Shown: one piece after another, positions 13,550-25,219 of the stretch
Position numbering within the stretch: the first letter of the stretch is position 1
How the letters are laid out: each line of letters opens with the position of its first letter
Source: Turnera subulata
Lineage: Eukaryota > Streptophyta > Magnoliopsida > Malpighiales > Passifloraceae
Length of the DNA stretch: 64,000 bases
Assembly (NCBI GenBank): GCA_028386065.3
Contig: JAKUCV010002857.1
Span: 34,950 to 98,949, forward strand
Reading direction: 5' to 3'
Notes under the pieces: model-generated
Databases searched by the model: none
The model's input: the letters and a program-made list of their open reading frames with translations, nothing else
What the model was told of the DNA's origin: nothing
Made by a program: the position numbers and the translations under genes

Positions 13550-14429
13550 CTCCCCCTTCAAAACTGTTGTACTTTGGGTAGAATACGCCTTTTCGGACAA
13601 CTGCCTCATTAAAAACCTTACCAAGAAAAACCCAGTGGGATAAAAACTTGGTGAAGGAAAAAAGAGTGCGTGCGTATTCTACTCTCCCTCATTTTGGCCT
13701 CTCTTGATTTCTTGATGTCGTTGTATGCCAATCATCCTTGTCAACTTCTGGTGGCGAGTGCTTTGTCCGATCACTTTTGATACATCACTACTTTAATTGG
13801 ACAATGTAGGTAGCATTATCTTCATAATTTGTTATTGGAGCATCTTCCTTGCCCTCTTGCTTTTGTGGTCCCGATGATATAGCAATATCATGTGTAAAGT
13901 TGTAGCAGATGTCTGTCTGTGCTTTATGTGGATCAAATAAAGACCTGCATATGCAAAAACCAACTATATTCTCTTCGGTTTTACAAAGTTAACATAATAC
14001 CACATCAGTTATACCCCGAAGATAAGAACAAAGTTATATCTTGCCAATAGGCTTAAGTCAAAAAGCTTCAGGCTTTATGTTACTAGCAATATAAATTGCA
14101 CTTTAACAGAGTTCTCCAGGACCAATCTAATTTTGATGAGATTTTTCATCTCAAAACATAGCACGACATTTGGAGACTTCTTCAGGAGTTCCAATAATAT
14201 TTAAATCACAAAAATAATTGAAATTCACATATAGATATGAACAAACAATATAAGCAATAATAAATTCATGTATGTACTTTAAACTATGCATACTCAAATT
14301 GGTTTAAACCATGTAAAGATCAAATTATCTTAATTTTGTATATTCCCGGAAATTAGTTGCTTCAAGCAATCTTGAATCCTTCAGGGATTCTCATGCATAT
14401 GTCATGACTTATGGATCCGTAAAAATATA

Positions 14430-14780
14430 GGTTGTAATAGCATCCATTTGATGCATTTCCAAGTCTTTTCATATAATGCCAGACTTATCAAAATTATTGC
14501 ATCCACCACAGGGGAGTATTTCTCCTCACAATTAATACCAGGTCTTTGGGGTAGAACCTTGTGCTATAAATCGTATTTTATGCGACAAGTCGTGCTTTCC
14601 CCCCTTTTCGCACAAGCACCCATTTATACTCGACCGGTTTTATACCATTGTTGTACGGACTACAGGTCCGAAAATTTTCTCGCTTCACAAGCGAGTCTAA
14701 TACAGCCTTAATTATGTCTTTCTATATTTTGGCCAATCATTCTGCGCCTACATTCATCAATAGATGTAGGTTCATGATCC
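14430..14780 (-). pseudogene. Copia reverse transcriptase remnant
   Basis: The minus strand in shifting frames gives peptides aligned with the copia RT domain: an equivalent of FGPVVRTP, a stretch like VKPVGYKWV, then QRPGINCEEKYSPVVDAI (family form QGFSQRPGIDYEETYSPVMDAI). Stops and frame changes break the reading. RT copies element RNA into DNA; this copy is inactive. Confidence 0.8.
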
Positions 14781-15379
14781 TCATTTTCTTCATGATATTT
14801 AGCACTATATAAAGTAAATATTCCGTTGACGGTTATTTCACGTCGGTTCCATCTTATTTCTGACACTGTAATTGAGATCTCATCATACTCATTTATTTCA
14901 AGTACCTGAGTTACTTCTGAAACTTTATCAATTGTGTCAGAAAACCTCTTCTAGAGGATTTTCCTCTTCTTGAGGACTTTTAATATGAACCTCTACTGGA
15001 GGTCTTATTTTCTCACTGGGGCCATATTATCTCTTTGCTCCTTTTTCTCTATCGAGAATTTTGTTTTCTTTTTGGAACCGAGTATATTCTATGCTTCTGG
15101 CATACTTTAGATTCATTTGCATACTATACTTGTTCTTCTGGAACATTAATTTAAACAGGAGCATTTGCAGCTGGTTTATAAGATTTGGTCACTTTATGTG
15201 TCTGGCAATTGCATATCAATTTCCTGCAAATGAATCATCTTTTGAACTTCAGGTTCATACTAATTTGTTTGAGGATCATCAATCATACATTGATAATGCA
15301 TTTAAATAATATTTTGATCCAGCTGCTTATTTTCTCCCCCTGATGTTGGGTATACACACATATCGAATTAACAATAAGC

Positions 15380-15900
15380 AAATCTTGCTATAAATGAATC
15401 TCCAATCTTTTAGTCAATAGTTTCAATAATCGTTGTAATTGATGGAGATTTTTATACCCAACATCTATTCCCAGCCTTCTTTAAGGAACAACTTTATTAT
15501 GCTGTGGTGGAGCATTTTATACTTGTACAACCAACAGTCCGAAGATGGGAGTTACTAGGTTCGTGACCATGAACCAATTAAATGGGGAGACCTTATGATA
15601 ACTTGTTGGCTTGATGCACACAAGTACTGCTGTGTGTAAAATACCATTTTCTCAAATAGTCATATTTCATCAATGGTCCTGCAATCAATTGCCAATGTTC
15701 CCCCAGATCTGTTTGGGTTTATTTCCAATGATATACGTTACCCATTGAAGAAATATACCAGCATTATCTAGACATATAGTCTAATAACATAAGTAGGGAT
15801 ATGTACCCGCAAGTGGCCAAATTATTAAATTAGTGCGCACAATGCCAACTTGCGTCACACAATGGACCATTTAGTCGATGCATCGTGAAAATTACCTAGA
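15380..15900 (-). pseudogene. Copia integrase remnant
   Basis: The minus strand gives an LDNAG-like integrase-core motif near 15770. Farther on, HLRTVGC and SPSI followed by GDSFIARFA match the copia integrase C-terminal region (usual form HLRVFGCAVYV, ESPSII, GDLFTARFAD). There are several stops. Confidence 0.7.
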
Positions 15901-15989
15901 TGGTCAACACGGTGGATTTATTAATCCGCGTTCATGTCCCTGTATTATTCCCAAACTTGCTGGTGATTCTAGGCCAATCTCATCTTAGG

Positions 15990-16140
15990 AAGGCCGTACA
16001 ATTAATTTCGCAGCAAACAAACACATGGAAATTCATTGATTGTAAAACTTCTGTTTTGTCAATGAATGATCCAATAAATTTCGTGCATCATTATTGACCC
16101 GGGATGGCCCAATCGGTCATGCAAAACAATAAGTCCATGT
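15990..16140 (-). pseudogene. Copia GAG-pre-integrase remnant
   Basis: The minus strand reads HGLIVLHDRLGHPGSIMMHEI, the conserved HDRLGHPG block found just before copia integrase, followed by stops. It fixes the orientation and lineage of the element. Confidence 0.85.
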
Positions 16141-16407
16141 ACCAACTTCAAGTTGGTGCCAGCTTCAGGCTGCTATTTATGTGCCAGCTTTAGGCTGGAT
16201 AACTTAGAAAAATTATTTACCAGCTTCTGGCTGGTGCATACTAGCTATAAATTACATATCTATCAGCCAACTTCTAGTTGGTCTTAGCTTCAGACTGTAT
16301 AAACTTGTGTATTAAACACTTAAAATTTCTAGCTTCAGGCTAGAGAATTTCAGCTTCTGGCTGGATATGTTAAGTTTCAATTACTCAACTGCTAGCTTCA
16401 GGCTAGC
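16141..16407. repeat. Cluster of imperfectly repeated short hairpins
   Basis: Eight inverted repeats in 267 bp with arms of 4-8 bp. All but the first have a 5-nt loop TTCAG, TTTAG, TTCTG or TTCTA, for example 16219-16235 (arms ACCAGC/GCTGGT), 16328-16344 (TCTAGC/GCTAGA) and 16391-16407 (GCTAGC/GCTAGC). Arms differ from unit to unit but stay complementary. On the minus strand several units read as QPEAGT-like peptide repeats. Confidence 0.85.
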
Positions 16408-16548
16408 TATATATGTGCCAATTTTAGGCTTATTTCTGTCACTCATGTCGAAAAAAATCAGAATTATTGGACAATAATTAAAGAGTGGCAAACTTTTCCA
16501 AAAGCAAAACCTCGAAAATTGAAAAGCTTTGGAGTTTACTGACAAATA

Positions 16549-17400
16549 ATGCAAAGTTTTAATTGCCGAAAAATCTTCTGGATCTTTTCGGAGACAAAAA
16601 ATGGGTCCACATTTGAAAAACTGACACCTAGTTGTCTAATCTCAGACTATAATAAGGGGAGACGGTTGAGACAGGAAGATGCAGAAAACTCAGAAAAACT
16701 CAACAAGACAAGAAAAATGCCTTCCCCAGCTACTGTTTTCTTTGTTGTGGGTGCCTCTCTAGGAAGAAGGAATAGGTTAGCTTATAGCATGGTGAATGAG
16801 CAGCAAGAGAAATTACCAAATGATCTGGCAAGAATTCCTCGTTTAGTGTTTGTTGATGAACTTTATTCTTCTAGGTTCTTTGTAACTCCTATGGAAGAAA
16901 CATTCTTCCTAGAGGACCAAAGTAATCTAAGGGCTTCCTATTATGGCTCCGCTAACTCTATTATGTTTTTCATTTCTAATAGATTGCAAGAATTTCAACT
17001 AGAGCCTTCATGTCAAATTTTAAATCAAAGCAGTTATTATCAGGTTTCCATGATGGCTCGGAGCGTCCCAAGGGTGACTGGGTTACCACCTACATGGCCT
17101 AATGTACGACTTTTACTATAGAATTGCAGGGGTGTAGCAAGAAGGTCCCAAGATTTTGTGCATACCTTAAGGGATCTGAAGAATCAGTACAAGCCCAACA
17201 TGGTACTGATTACTGAGACTTTGTGGCAAGCAGGAGAAAATCATGGTGTAATTCCACTCCGTTTTCCTCCAACAAATCGGTTTGAGCTACCAGGAGAAAA
17301 CAACATGGGTGGTATGTGGTTCTCCTGGAATGACAGTGTTAGGGTCAACATCAATAACGAGGCCCAGAGTTTTAGGGTCAATGTTGTACCCAACCGATAA
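16549..17400 (+). pseudogene. LINE fragment with AP-endonuclease N-terminus
   Basis: On the plus strand, after an ORF of 190 codons (16549-17121) of unclear origin, an in-frame TAG is followed by NCRGVARR, then HTLRDLKNQYKPNMVLITET and later NNMGGMWFSWND. This matches the start of the L1-type LINE endonuclease (NCRG, the glutamate in ITET, GG(I/M)W...WN). The domain ends at 17400 after about 95 residues, well short of a full endonuclease, and no RT follows. It sits inside the copia interior in the opposite orientation, so it is a truncated insertion or captured fragment. Confidence 0.7.
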
Positions 17401-17664
17401 ATAATTTTCTTTTCAGCTTATGTATGAGAACAGTTCCTTTATGTGCTTTATGTGAATGTTCTCAAGTAATGAATCCCTTATGCAATAATAATATGTGTGT
17501 TTTTCCCTTAGCTTTGCCATTATAACCTCATCCACGGCCATAGGGACAAATTAATAATATTGTCTTATTCGCTTTAGGGAATAGAGCAGAGTAAATTTAA
17601 CGGGATCCATAATAATTTCTTTATTACTGTAAATTGGGGGTGTCTGTATTCTTCAAGAGTATAT

Positions 17665-17781
17665 GCTCTTCCAGAGCGTAAATATATGATCTTCTAGATC
17701 ATAGTAAAGCTTGCGTTCTTGGGGAACATGTTCAAACTTATGCTCTTCAGGAGCATGTTAATCCTTTTCTCATTTCGAGAA
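17665..17781. repeat. Second hairpin cluster in the copia element
   Basis: Five hairpins: 17665-17677 (GCTC/GAGC, loop TTCCA), 17686-17702 (ATGATC/GATCAT, loop TTCTA), 17715-17727 (GTTC/GAAC), 17740-17756 (ATGCTC/GAGCAT, loop TTCAG) and 17767-17781 (TTCTC/GAGAA). The design is the same as at 16141-16407. Confidence 0.85.
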
Positions 17782-17997
17782 TGTACTATCGCATATTTTG
17801 TGAAAATAGTTGACATCCACACATATATCTCTCCCCCTTGGATGTCAATTTGCATTGTCTTCAAGACTAATGCCTGAGCCATTATTCTAGAAACAATTGT
17901 AAAATGCTATAAAGGAAATAAAATTAAATAAAATTAAACATAAGACGAAAACATAAAAGAATAAAACTGAACATAAAATAAAATTATTCAATATATT

Positions 17998-18700
17998 AGC
18001 TTGCACCTTCAGGGTAAGCAAGAACAGTATCCATCCTCGTGATGGTCATACAAATCCATCTTCTTTGATGGTGATATTTTTTCTTACAAAAATTTCCAAA
18101 GATCTGCGGGATCTTTTGGCAGTAAGACTTCGAGTCTCTGCTTTATATTCGCTTTTATTGCGTCTTCGAGACGATTTTCATTCAATAACATTCAATGCCC
18201 ATAACAAATTTCTTCCGGAAATTTTAAGGGCCTCCAATATTTGTAACATAATGCCAAAATTAAATAAATAAAAGACTTAATTAAAATAAATAAACATGGG
18301 CATTTTATTAATTAGCCCAATTAAAATAAATAACTGAAAATTAAATGGGCCTTTTAATAGCTTGCACCTTCAGGGTAAGCAAGAACAGTATCCATCCTCG
18401 TGATGGTCATACAAATCCATCTTCTTTGATGGTGATATTTTTTCTTACAAAAATTTCCAAAGATCTGCGGGATCTTTTGGCAGTAAGACTTCGAGTCTCT
18501 GCTTTATATTCGCTTTTATTGCGTCTTTGAGACGATTTTCATTCAATAACATTCAATGCCCATAACAAATTTCTTCCGGAAATTTTAAGGGCCTCCAATA
18601 TTTGTAACATAATGCCAAAATTAAATAAATAAAAGACTTAATTAAAATAAATAAACATGGGCATTTTATTAATTAGCCCAATTAAAATTAAATAACCAGA
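17998..18700. repeat. 361-bp tandem duplication
   Basis: The segment from AGCTTGCACCTTCAGGG is present twice, at about 17998-18358 and 18359-18700, with period 361 bp. I see a single mismatch over the first 330 bp (TCTTCGAG versus TCTTTGAG). Partial third-copy sequence rich in AAATTAAAT follows to about 18800. The duplication is much younger than the decay of the surrounding pol. Confidence 0.92.
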
Positions 18701-19059
18701 AATTAAATGCAATGGGTCGTTTATTAATTAGCCCAATTAAAATAAATAACTGAAAATTAAATGCAAAATAAATAAACATGGGCCTTTTAATAGCCCAATT
18801 GAAATTTAAATAAAACATAAATTAAATTAAAAAAAGAAAATATGCCTACTCGATAAATCTTTCGGCAATATTAAACTCTCCCCCTCTTTTTTTCATTTTT
18901 TTCTTTCTTTTCCCTTTTTTTTCCTTCCTTTTTTTTTTCTTTTCTCTTTTCTCTCTTTTCCTCTTGCCTTTTCTTTTCTCTCCATTGTTTTTTTTTTTTT
19001 AAAAAAAACTAAGCCGTGAACAGTAACGGCCCAGATTGTATTTTTTTTTTTTAACAATT

Positions 19060-19520
19060 GGGCCGCCCAGGTCAGTATACTGTGCAAGCCCAGCTCCATG
19101 TACTGTGCAAGCCCAGCTCCATGTACTGTGCAAGTCCAGCTCCAACACCCATAACTCGCGGGTCAAACCCGACTCGGACCATGACCCGTCCGGGTCGTCT
19201 TCAACCTTCAGCTCACCGTGGTGAGCTGCGGGTGGCGGCGACGGCTGGGCGCATCAGTTGGCAGGCGAGGAGGACGCGAGCGGGGCGGCGAGTCATGCTG
19301 GCGGCATCGACGGAAGCAGGAGACGGCGATCGTCGCGAGCAGAAGGGGGCGGGCCAAGACAGATCCTCGTCGGGTTATCGCGTCCTGGCGGCGCGTCGGC
19401 GGTGGAAACCGACGGGAGACGACAGCGTCGAGTTCGCGACGGCACGAGAGAGGCGATGGTGGCGGCGATGTGACGGGATACGGCGCCGAACGCTTCGATG
19501 TGAACAGTAACCAAGGAAGG
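19060..19520. other. GC-rich segment in the copia 5' leader
   Basis: A sharp rise in GC against AT-rich surroundings. It begins with three copies of a 23-bp unit (TACTGTGCAAGCCCAGCTCC and three more bases) at about 19078-19143. Several overlapping ORFs exist on both strands, none recognisable, so I do not call a gene. Confidence 0.55.
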
Positions 19521-19805
19521 TAGTACACTGTTCATCTTTGCACTGTTTTTGTTTTTTTTTTTTTGGTTGTCATTAATGCATACACCTTATGCTCATCATC
19601 CTTCTCTGCACTACATGGAAAAGATTTGCTTCTCTGCTCAGTACGTAAAGTGTCTTGTGGCTGGGGAGGACTAATAATAAGTGGCCTGTGCCAGAGAGAA
19701 GGGGATTTTTCTTTTCTATGGTTTTGATCAAGTATATGAGTCAAGGATGGGTTTCTGCCCTTCGGTTTTTTTCTTCGCTTGGTAGAAACAATCGTGCTGA
19801 TAACG

Positions 19806-19992
19806 TGTTGTAAATAAACTGTTAATGAAGATGGATTAAAGAAGAAGGAGATGGAGAAAAATGGAAGAGGTGAAGAAGAGCCATCACTCAGTTTTTTCTC
19901 ATTTCATTTCCAGAATGAACACAATAAATAACAAGGGGGTTGGCACTGTTTTGGTTAATACAATAGTGTTCACCCCAACTCGTTTTATAACA
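19806..19992 (-). repeat. 5' LTR of the copia element
   Basis: 187 bp partner of 13363-13549. The adjoining interior reads CGTTATCAGCACGA on the minus strand, the position of a tRNA primer-binding site. Confidence 0.92.
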
Positions 19993-19997
19993 AGCTG

Positions 19998-20317
19998 AAA
20001 ATAATAGAAATTTTGGTAAAGGGAAAGGAGAAAAAAAAATTGGACTCAAGAAAGCAAAAAGCAGACCCCACATGACAGGTGTTTAATTGTGGTTGGGAAA
20101 CTAGCGGTAAAATGGATAGGTTTTTTTTTTTATATATTTCTATCAGGTTGGGAGATGTTATATTTGAAATTCGAAAGAATGGGATACAAACGTTTGATTC
20201 CATTTAATTAGGAGGACACTCCATGCCATTTAACCTACTTATAATATGACAACAACTAGCTAGGTATCAAATGTCAATTTAGTCCAACATTATGTCTGTA
20301 CTAATTTGATACTATCT
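19998..20317. other. Interval between copia element and LINE 3' end
   Basis: AT-rich sequence without a recognisable gene. With 12855-13357 it is the pre-insertion target of the copia element. Confidence 0.5.
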
Positions 20318-20403
20318 TCTTTTTTTTTTTTTTTTGAGAACTGGAAATTCCATGTATTCGGATTAATCAATCAACATGACTTCATCTCTTACCTGCCTTG
20401 CAA

Positions 20404-20679
20404 TCACACTAGTAAGTTATTTGTCCAAGTAGCAGAGTGAGTAGCAAGGCTCACCCTTCGACTTATGACACCAACCACTTTATTACAAGAACGAGGAATA
20501 TAACGAGGAACAAAATTCGTAAAATAGGAAGGTAAAGCTAAAATATCACTAACTAAATGACCGAACTGGGAATGGAGAGATCGTCGGTCTTGGAGTCCCT
20601 GAATGAGTTCGAGGTTGTCCGACTTAAGAATCACCTTATCAGCATTCATCTCGCGGGCCAACTGGATACCAAACTTCAC
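20404..20679 (-). pseudogene. LINE C-terminal RNase H-like domain
   Basis: The 91 codons include FGIQLAREMNADKVILKSDN, LELIQGL, GHLVSDI and FVPRYIPRSCNKV. This matches the RVT_3/RNase H-like domain at the end of plant LINE ORF2 (typical ..LARELG..VILESDS..LVQ..., ..HVPREANRVAH). The conserved VA(H)xLAR near the end is altered to VVGVISRR, so it is decayed. Confidence 0.8.
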
Positions 20680-20744
20680 ACCAAGAGCTTCACCATGGCA
20701 AGTAGAGTAGACGGAGCGAATGAGGGATGCTCAAGTTGCAATGA

Positions 20745-23430
20745 CCAAACCGCGCTCATCAAGGCTTATGGCACCAAATTCTAATCATGTATTTTCCATA
20801 ATAGACATATGTGTTAAGTTTAAGGTATCCAGAAGGAGGAGTGGTCCACCGTGAAGACTGCAGAGGATGGCTCATCGGAGGAGGAAGAGACTGGGTTTGT
20901 TGACACTGAGACAAGAGGTTCTGGGCAGTTTGAACAATGTGATAAACAGGGGAGGTGCGGTCTTGAAAGATCACCTGATTATGGTCCTTCCACATTCCCC
21001 ATATGACCATTAAAACCTTCTCAAGCACTTGCCAGCCCTGTTGTGTAGCTATCACGCCCTCGCTAAACGCGTCGACCGGGTACCATGTGCACCCACTATG
21101 TGCCACAACGCACCTAAAGGCCTTTCATCAACTCAACTAGAAGTTTGTTGTCTCTGCCCGGTGGGTTACTAACCAATATATGCGCAAACCGCACTCTTCA
21201 AGGATTATGGCACCAAATCTGATCATGCATTTTCCACAATAAACATATCCGTGTTAAGTTTAAGGTATCCAGAAGGAGGAGGGGTCCACCATGAAGACTA
21301 CAGAGGGTGGATCATCGAAGGAGGAAGAGACTGGGTTTGTTGATACTGAGACAAGAGGTTCTGGGCAGTTTGAACAATGTGATAAGCAGGGGAGGTGCGG
21401 TCTTGAAAGATCACTTGATTATGGTCCTTCCACATTCCCCATATGACCATTAAAACCTTCTCAAGCACTTACCAGCCCTGTTGTGTAGCTATCACGCCCT
21501 TGCTAAACGCGCCGGTCGGGTACTATGTGCACCCACTATGTGCCACAACGCACCTAAAGGCCTTTCATCAACTCAACTAGAAGTTTGTTGTCTCTGCTCG
21601 GCGGGTTACTAACCAATATATGTGCAAACCGCACTCATCAAGGATTATGGCACCAAATCTGATCATGCATTTTCCGCAATAAACATATCCGTGTTAAGTT
21701 TAAGGTATCCAGAAGGAGGAGGGGTCCACCATGAAGACTGCAGAGGGTGGCTCATCGAAGGAGGAAGAGACTAGGTGTGTTGATACTGAGACAAGAGGTT
21801 TTGGGCAGTTTGAACAATGTGATAAATAGGAGAGGTGCGGTCTTGAAAGATCACTTGATTATGGTCCTTCCACATTCCCCATATGACCATTAAAACCTTC
21901 GGATTAATGTCACATTTCGTCCCTGTGTTGCCTCCTCAAATTGAAATTCGTCATTGTATTGAGTTTTGATTGGTTTTGATCCCTCAGTTGGTCAATTTTT
22001 TAAGGTTTTAGTCCTTTTTACCGATTTTACCCCTAAATTCAGTACTTTACTGTTCAAATCAGTTTACCCACCCGAAATTCGACCCAACTAACCGACCCAA
22101 CCCGAAACCTTATTAAAAAATCTCCAATAAAACAAATAACTCTACCTCCCAACATCAAAACTTTTAAAATCATAAAAAATACAAATTATTTTTTAAAAAT
22201 TTTAAAAAAATTAAAAAAATCATAAATTAAATTATTTTTTTAAAATTTTAAAAAAACTAAAAAAATCATAAATTAAATTATTTTAAAATTTTAATAATTT
22301 CAAAATTTAAACCTTTCTTCTCCACATGTTTTTTTCTTTTCTCTTTTTATTTTTTAATTTAAAAATTCGCAAATTTAAATTTTTTTCTCTGCTTTTGTTC
22401 TTTTTGTTCTTTTTTTCCTCTTTTCTTCTCCACACAAGTCCTCTTATAGTAGTAGTCAAAAAGGCATAGTCGACTTAGAGTGGTCAGCTTTTTCTCTACT
22501 TGTCTAGAAAAAATTATATTTTCAAAAAAAATTTTAAACTTAAAAATAATTTACTTTATGATTTTTTATTTTAAAAAATATTTAAAAAATATTTTTGTAC
22601 TTTTTTTAATGATTTCCAAAATTTTGATATTTGGAGGTAGAGTTATATATTTATTGGAGATTTTTTAATGAGGTTCCGGGTTGGGTCGGTTAGTTGGGTC
22701 GAATTTTGAGTTGGTAAACTGGTTTGAATAGTAAAGTCCTGAATTTAGGGATAAAATCGGTAAAAGGGACTAAAACTATAAAAAGTTGACCAACTGAGGG
22801 ATCAAAACCAATCAAAACTCAACACAAGGACGAATTTCAATTTGAGGGGGCAACACAGGGACGAAATGTGACATTAATCCTAAAACCTTCTCAAGCACTT
22901 ACCAGCCCTGTTGTGTAGCTATCATGCCCTCGCTAAACGCGCCGGCCGGGTACTATGTGCATCCACTATTTGCCACAACGCACCTAAAGGCCTTTCACTA
23001 ACTCAGCTAGAAGTTTGTTGTCTCTGCTCGACGGGTTACTAACCAATATATGCGCAAACCGCACTCATTAAGGATTATGGCACCAAATCTGATCATGCAT
23101 TTTCCACAATAAACATATCTGTGTTAAGTTTAAGGTATCCAGAAAGAGGAGGGGTCCACCGTGAAGACTGCAGAGGGTGGCTCATCGAAGGAGGAAGAGA
23201 CTGGGTTTGTTGATTTTGAGACAACAGGTTCTGGGCAGTTTGAACAATGTGATAAACAGGAGAGGAGCGGTCTTGAAAGATCACTTGATTATTGTCCTTC
23301 CACATTCCCCATATGACCATTAAAACCTTCTCAAGCACTTACCAGCCCTGTTGTGTAGCTATCACGCCCTCGCTAAACGCGACCGGCCGGGTACCATCAC
23401 GCCAACGCTAAACGCGACCGGCCGGGTACC
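20745..23430 (-). repeat. Four tandem 440-bp copies of a LINE ORF2 segment
   Basis: The same point in the unit (AAGG(A/C)TTATGGCACC on plus) occurs at 20761, 21200, 21640 and 23070. Spacing is 439, 440 and, after removing the MITE and its duplication (990 bp), 440. The encoded peptide on minus includes LEKVLMVIWGMWKD and TAQNLLSQ, the stretch before RNase H in plant LINEs. Units are highly similar. The last unit also has a local duplication of about 37 bp at 23363-23431. Confidence 0.9.
21901..22880. mobile_element. Foldback MITE, Mutator-like, 980 bp
   Basis: Begins GGATTAATGTCACATTTCGT and ends with its reverse complement. Terminal inverted repeats extend about 270 bp and the AT-rich centre is partly self-complementary. 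It is flanked by a perfect 10-bp direct repeat TAAAACCTTC (21891-21900 and 22881-22890). Long TIRs plus a 9-10-bp target duplication fit a non-autonomous Mutator-like element. No transposase is encoded. Confidence 0.88.
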
Positions 23431-23441
23431 ATCTCCACTAA

Positions 23442-25219
23442 TGTTGTAAAACTGTTGCTACACAGGGGCACTACCTCATATTATAACATAATACAATAAT
23501 TAAAGGAAACCGACTTGGCAATACCCATCAACCTATTTCCCGTACTCTCAATCTCGCACATGTAAGACAAGGATAGGAAACTAAGGTTGAGTGTAAAACT
23601 CAGTAAGTAGAGTGAACATACAAGCAACAACAACAATACACATAAGCGGCAAATAACAACCAACAACTAGTCATCCACATGTTGCCGTGATCAGCCTACG
23701 GGTAAGCTATAGTGAGGTTGCATTAGGCCTACTTGCATGGTTTGGTACCTTTGCCAACATGTTTCTTCTTAGCCTACAGCCCTACGTACGAGGCATAATC
23801 GATTAGCCACGGGAAGTGCTCGTGACTTGTTACGCCAACCACACATAGCACCTAATACAACATCACCATCATCCTATTTGACCAAACAGCCATCTAGCAC
23901 CGCAAGGTCCATCATCATCATCAATAAGCCAACATCTTATGCAAGTGCAATGGATGCAAATGCCATTCATGCAATGCACAACCCGAACACTAGGCTCGTT
24001 AATAAGCCAAGGCATATCAGCAATCATCTTATGATCAATTTACACCATAGGTGCCATTAATAAGAAATTAGGTTATTACCAAGCAAGTTTGCATCATTAG
24101 CTATCACAAGCATGCAACCCCATGTACTTAGCCATTAGACACATCAAGGCCATTCATTTCTTCCCTTTGGAACCGTTGGGCATGCAAGATTCATAGTGCC
24201 CCTATTACACACATATAAATATACATCATAATCAAATCATAGCAAGTAAGCCACAATTCAATCACACAAACCCTTCTTACACTAAGTCAGATAGAAGTTG
24301 CCCTACACCAACAAAGACTTCACTGAGGAAGTAGGGGAGTCTACAGGCAGATTCAGCCTTGGGCATCAACATCAAAGTTGTAGCCCTGCTTCTTAAATTT
24401 TCAAAGCCATCATGAGCATGCCAATTCAATCTCTTTATCTCCAGATATGGTTCTTACAATCACTCTGGGTCAAGTAGTAGAGCCGCTACTGGACAGTCAA
24501 TTTTGAGAGTGCATAACCCTTTCAGTTCGACTCCAAAAATAGAAAACTTGGTATCATATGAAAGCTATGGATCTTATCTAACTTTGGGATTTTATTTCTA
24601 TCAATTTAAATTAGTGGTTTGGTTGGAATCCCTAATTTAGTGGGCAAGGGTCAATCTGTCCGAGAGCAGAACCATCCAAGCCTCACTTCTTTTCCTCTCT
24701 CTCTCTCTTAGTAAGAATTTGGTATGAAGAATATGGTTGAGAGGTGCTTGTTTGCACCTTAAAAGAGTGGGCAAGTAGTTGAGTAAGCAACCCACTTGCT
24801 ATTAACTCTCCACCAGGTACCACTTGCAAAAAAAACGCAACCTCGTGCTTAAAGCATGGTTAATTGGCCCATGCCACACAATTTCCTGCTTGCACACCCA
24901 AAGCCATCAACAACTTATTCCTGAGCTAGTTGGCTCACTCTGATTGGTCGATTTGGCCAGCAACGGGCACACCGTTGCCCTTGTCATCCACCATTCCACA
25001 CCAACTCGTGCCAACCAATAATCCCTTTGGCCAACTGTGTCTTTGATGCACCTATTACATCAAGTAAACACTCTCCAAACATTATTCATAATTTATTGGC
25101 CAGTCAGATAAGTTGAGAACTCGGTACACCAAAATAGGCCAGCCGTGTCATCGGATCACTATGAATCTATTTATGCACACTAGGCCAAGCCTATGCGCAC
25201 CATTGCCCTTAAGCCGACA
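23442..25219 (-). mobile_element. LTR-like insertion (1778 bp), probable solo LTR
   Basis: TG at 23442 and CA at 25218-25219 bound a non-coding segment that interrupts the LINE. The LINE reading resumes at 25220 on the other side. Flanks are CCACTAA (23435-23441) and CCAGTAA (25220-25226), a 7-bp direct repeat with one mismatch. In inverted orientation it resembles 53607-54381 and 62379-62573. TSD length is unusual for an LTR element, so the class is uncertain. Confidence 0.55.

Larger units (their letters stand above)
13363..19992 (-). mobile_element. Ty1/copia retrotransposon, complete ends, decayed
   Basis: Two 187-bp LTRs (13363-13549 and 19806-19992) enclose 6.26 kb and are flanked by a perfect target duplication AGCTG (13358-13362 and 19993-19997). 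Orientation is minus: the purine-rich GAAGGGGGAG (13559-13550) directly precedes the 3' LTR, and CGTTATCAGCACGA follows the 5' LTR as the PBS position. Domain order on the minus strand is GAG-pre-integrase, integrase, reverse transcriptase, as in Ty1/copia. All are interrupted by stops and frameshifts, so the element cannot move by itself. A LINE fragment, a tandem duplication and a GC-rich leader segment lie inside. Confidence 0.92.

Noticed and set aside
16549..17121. 190-codon plus-strand ORF as a host gene
   Set aside because: It runs directly into a LINE endonuclease start after one stop, so it is better read as LINE sequence plus chance extension.
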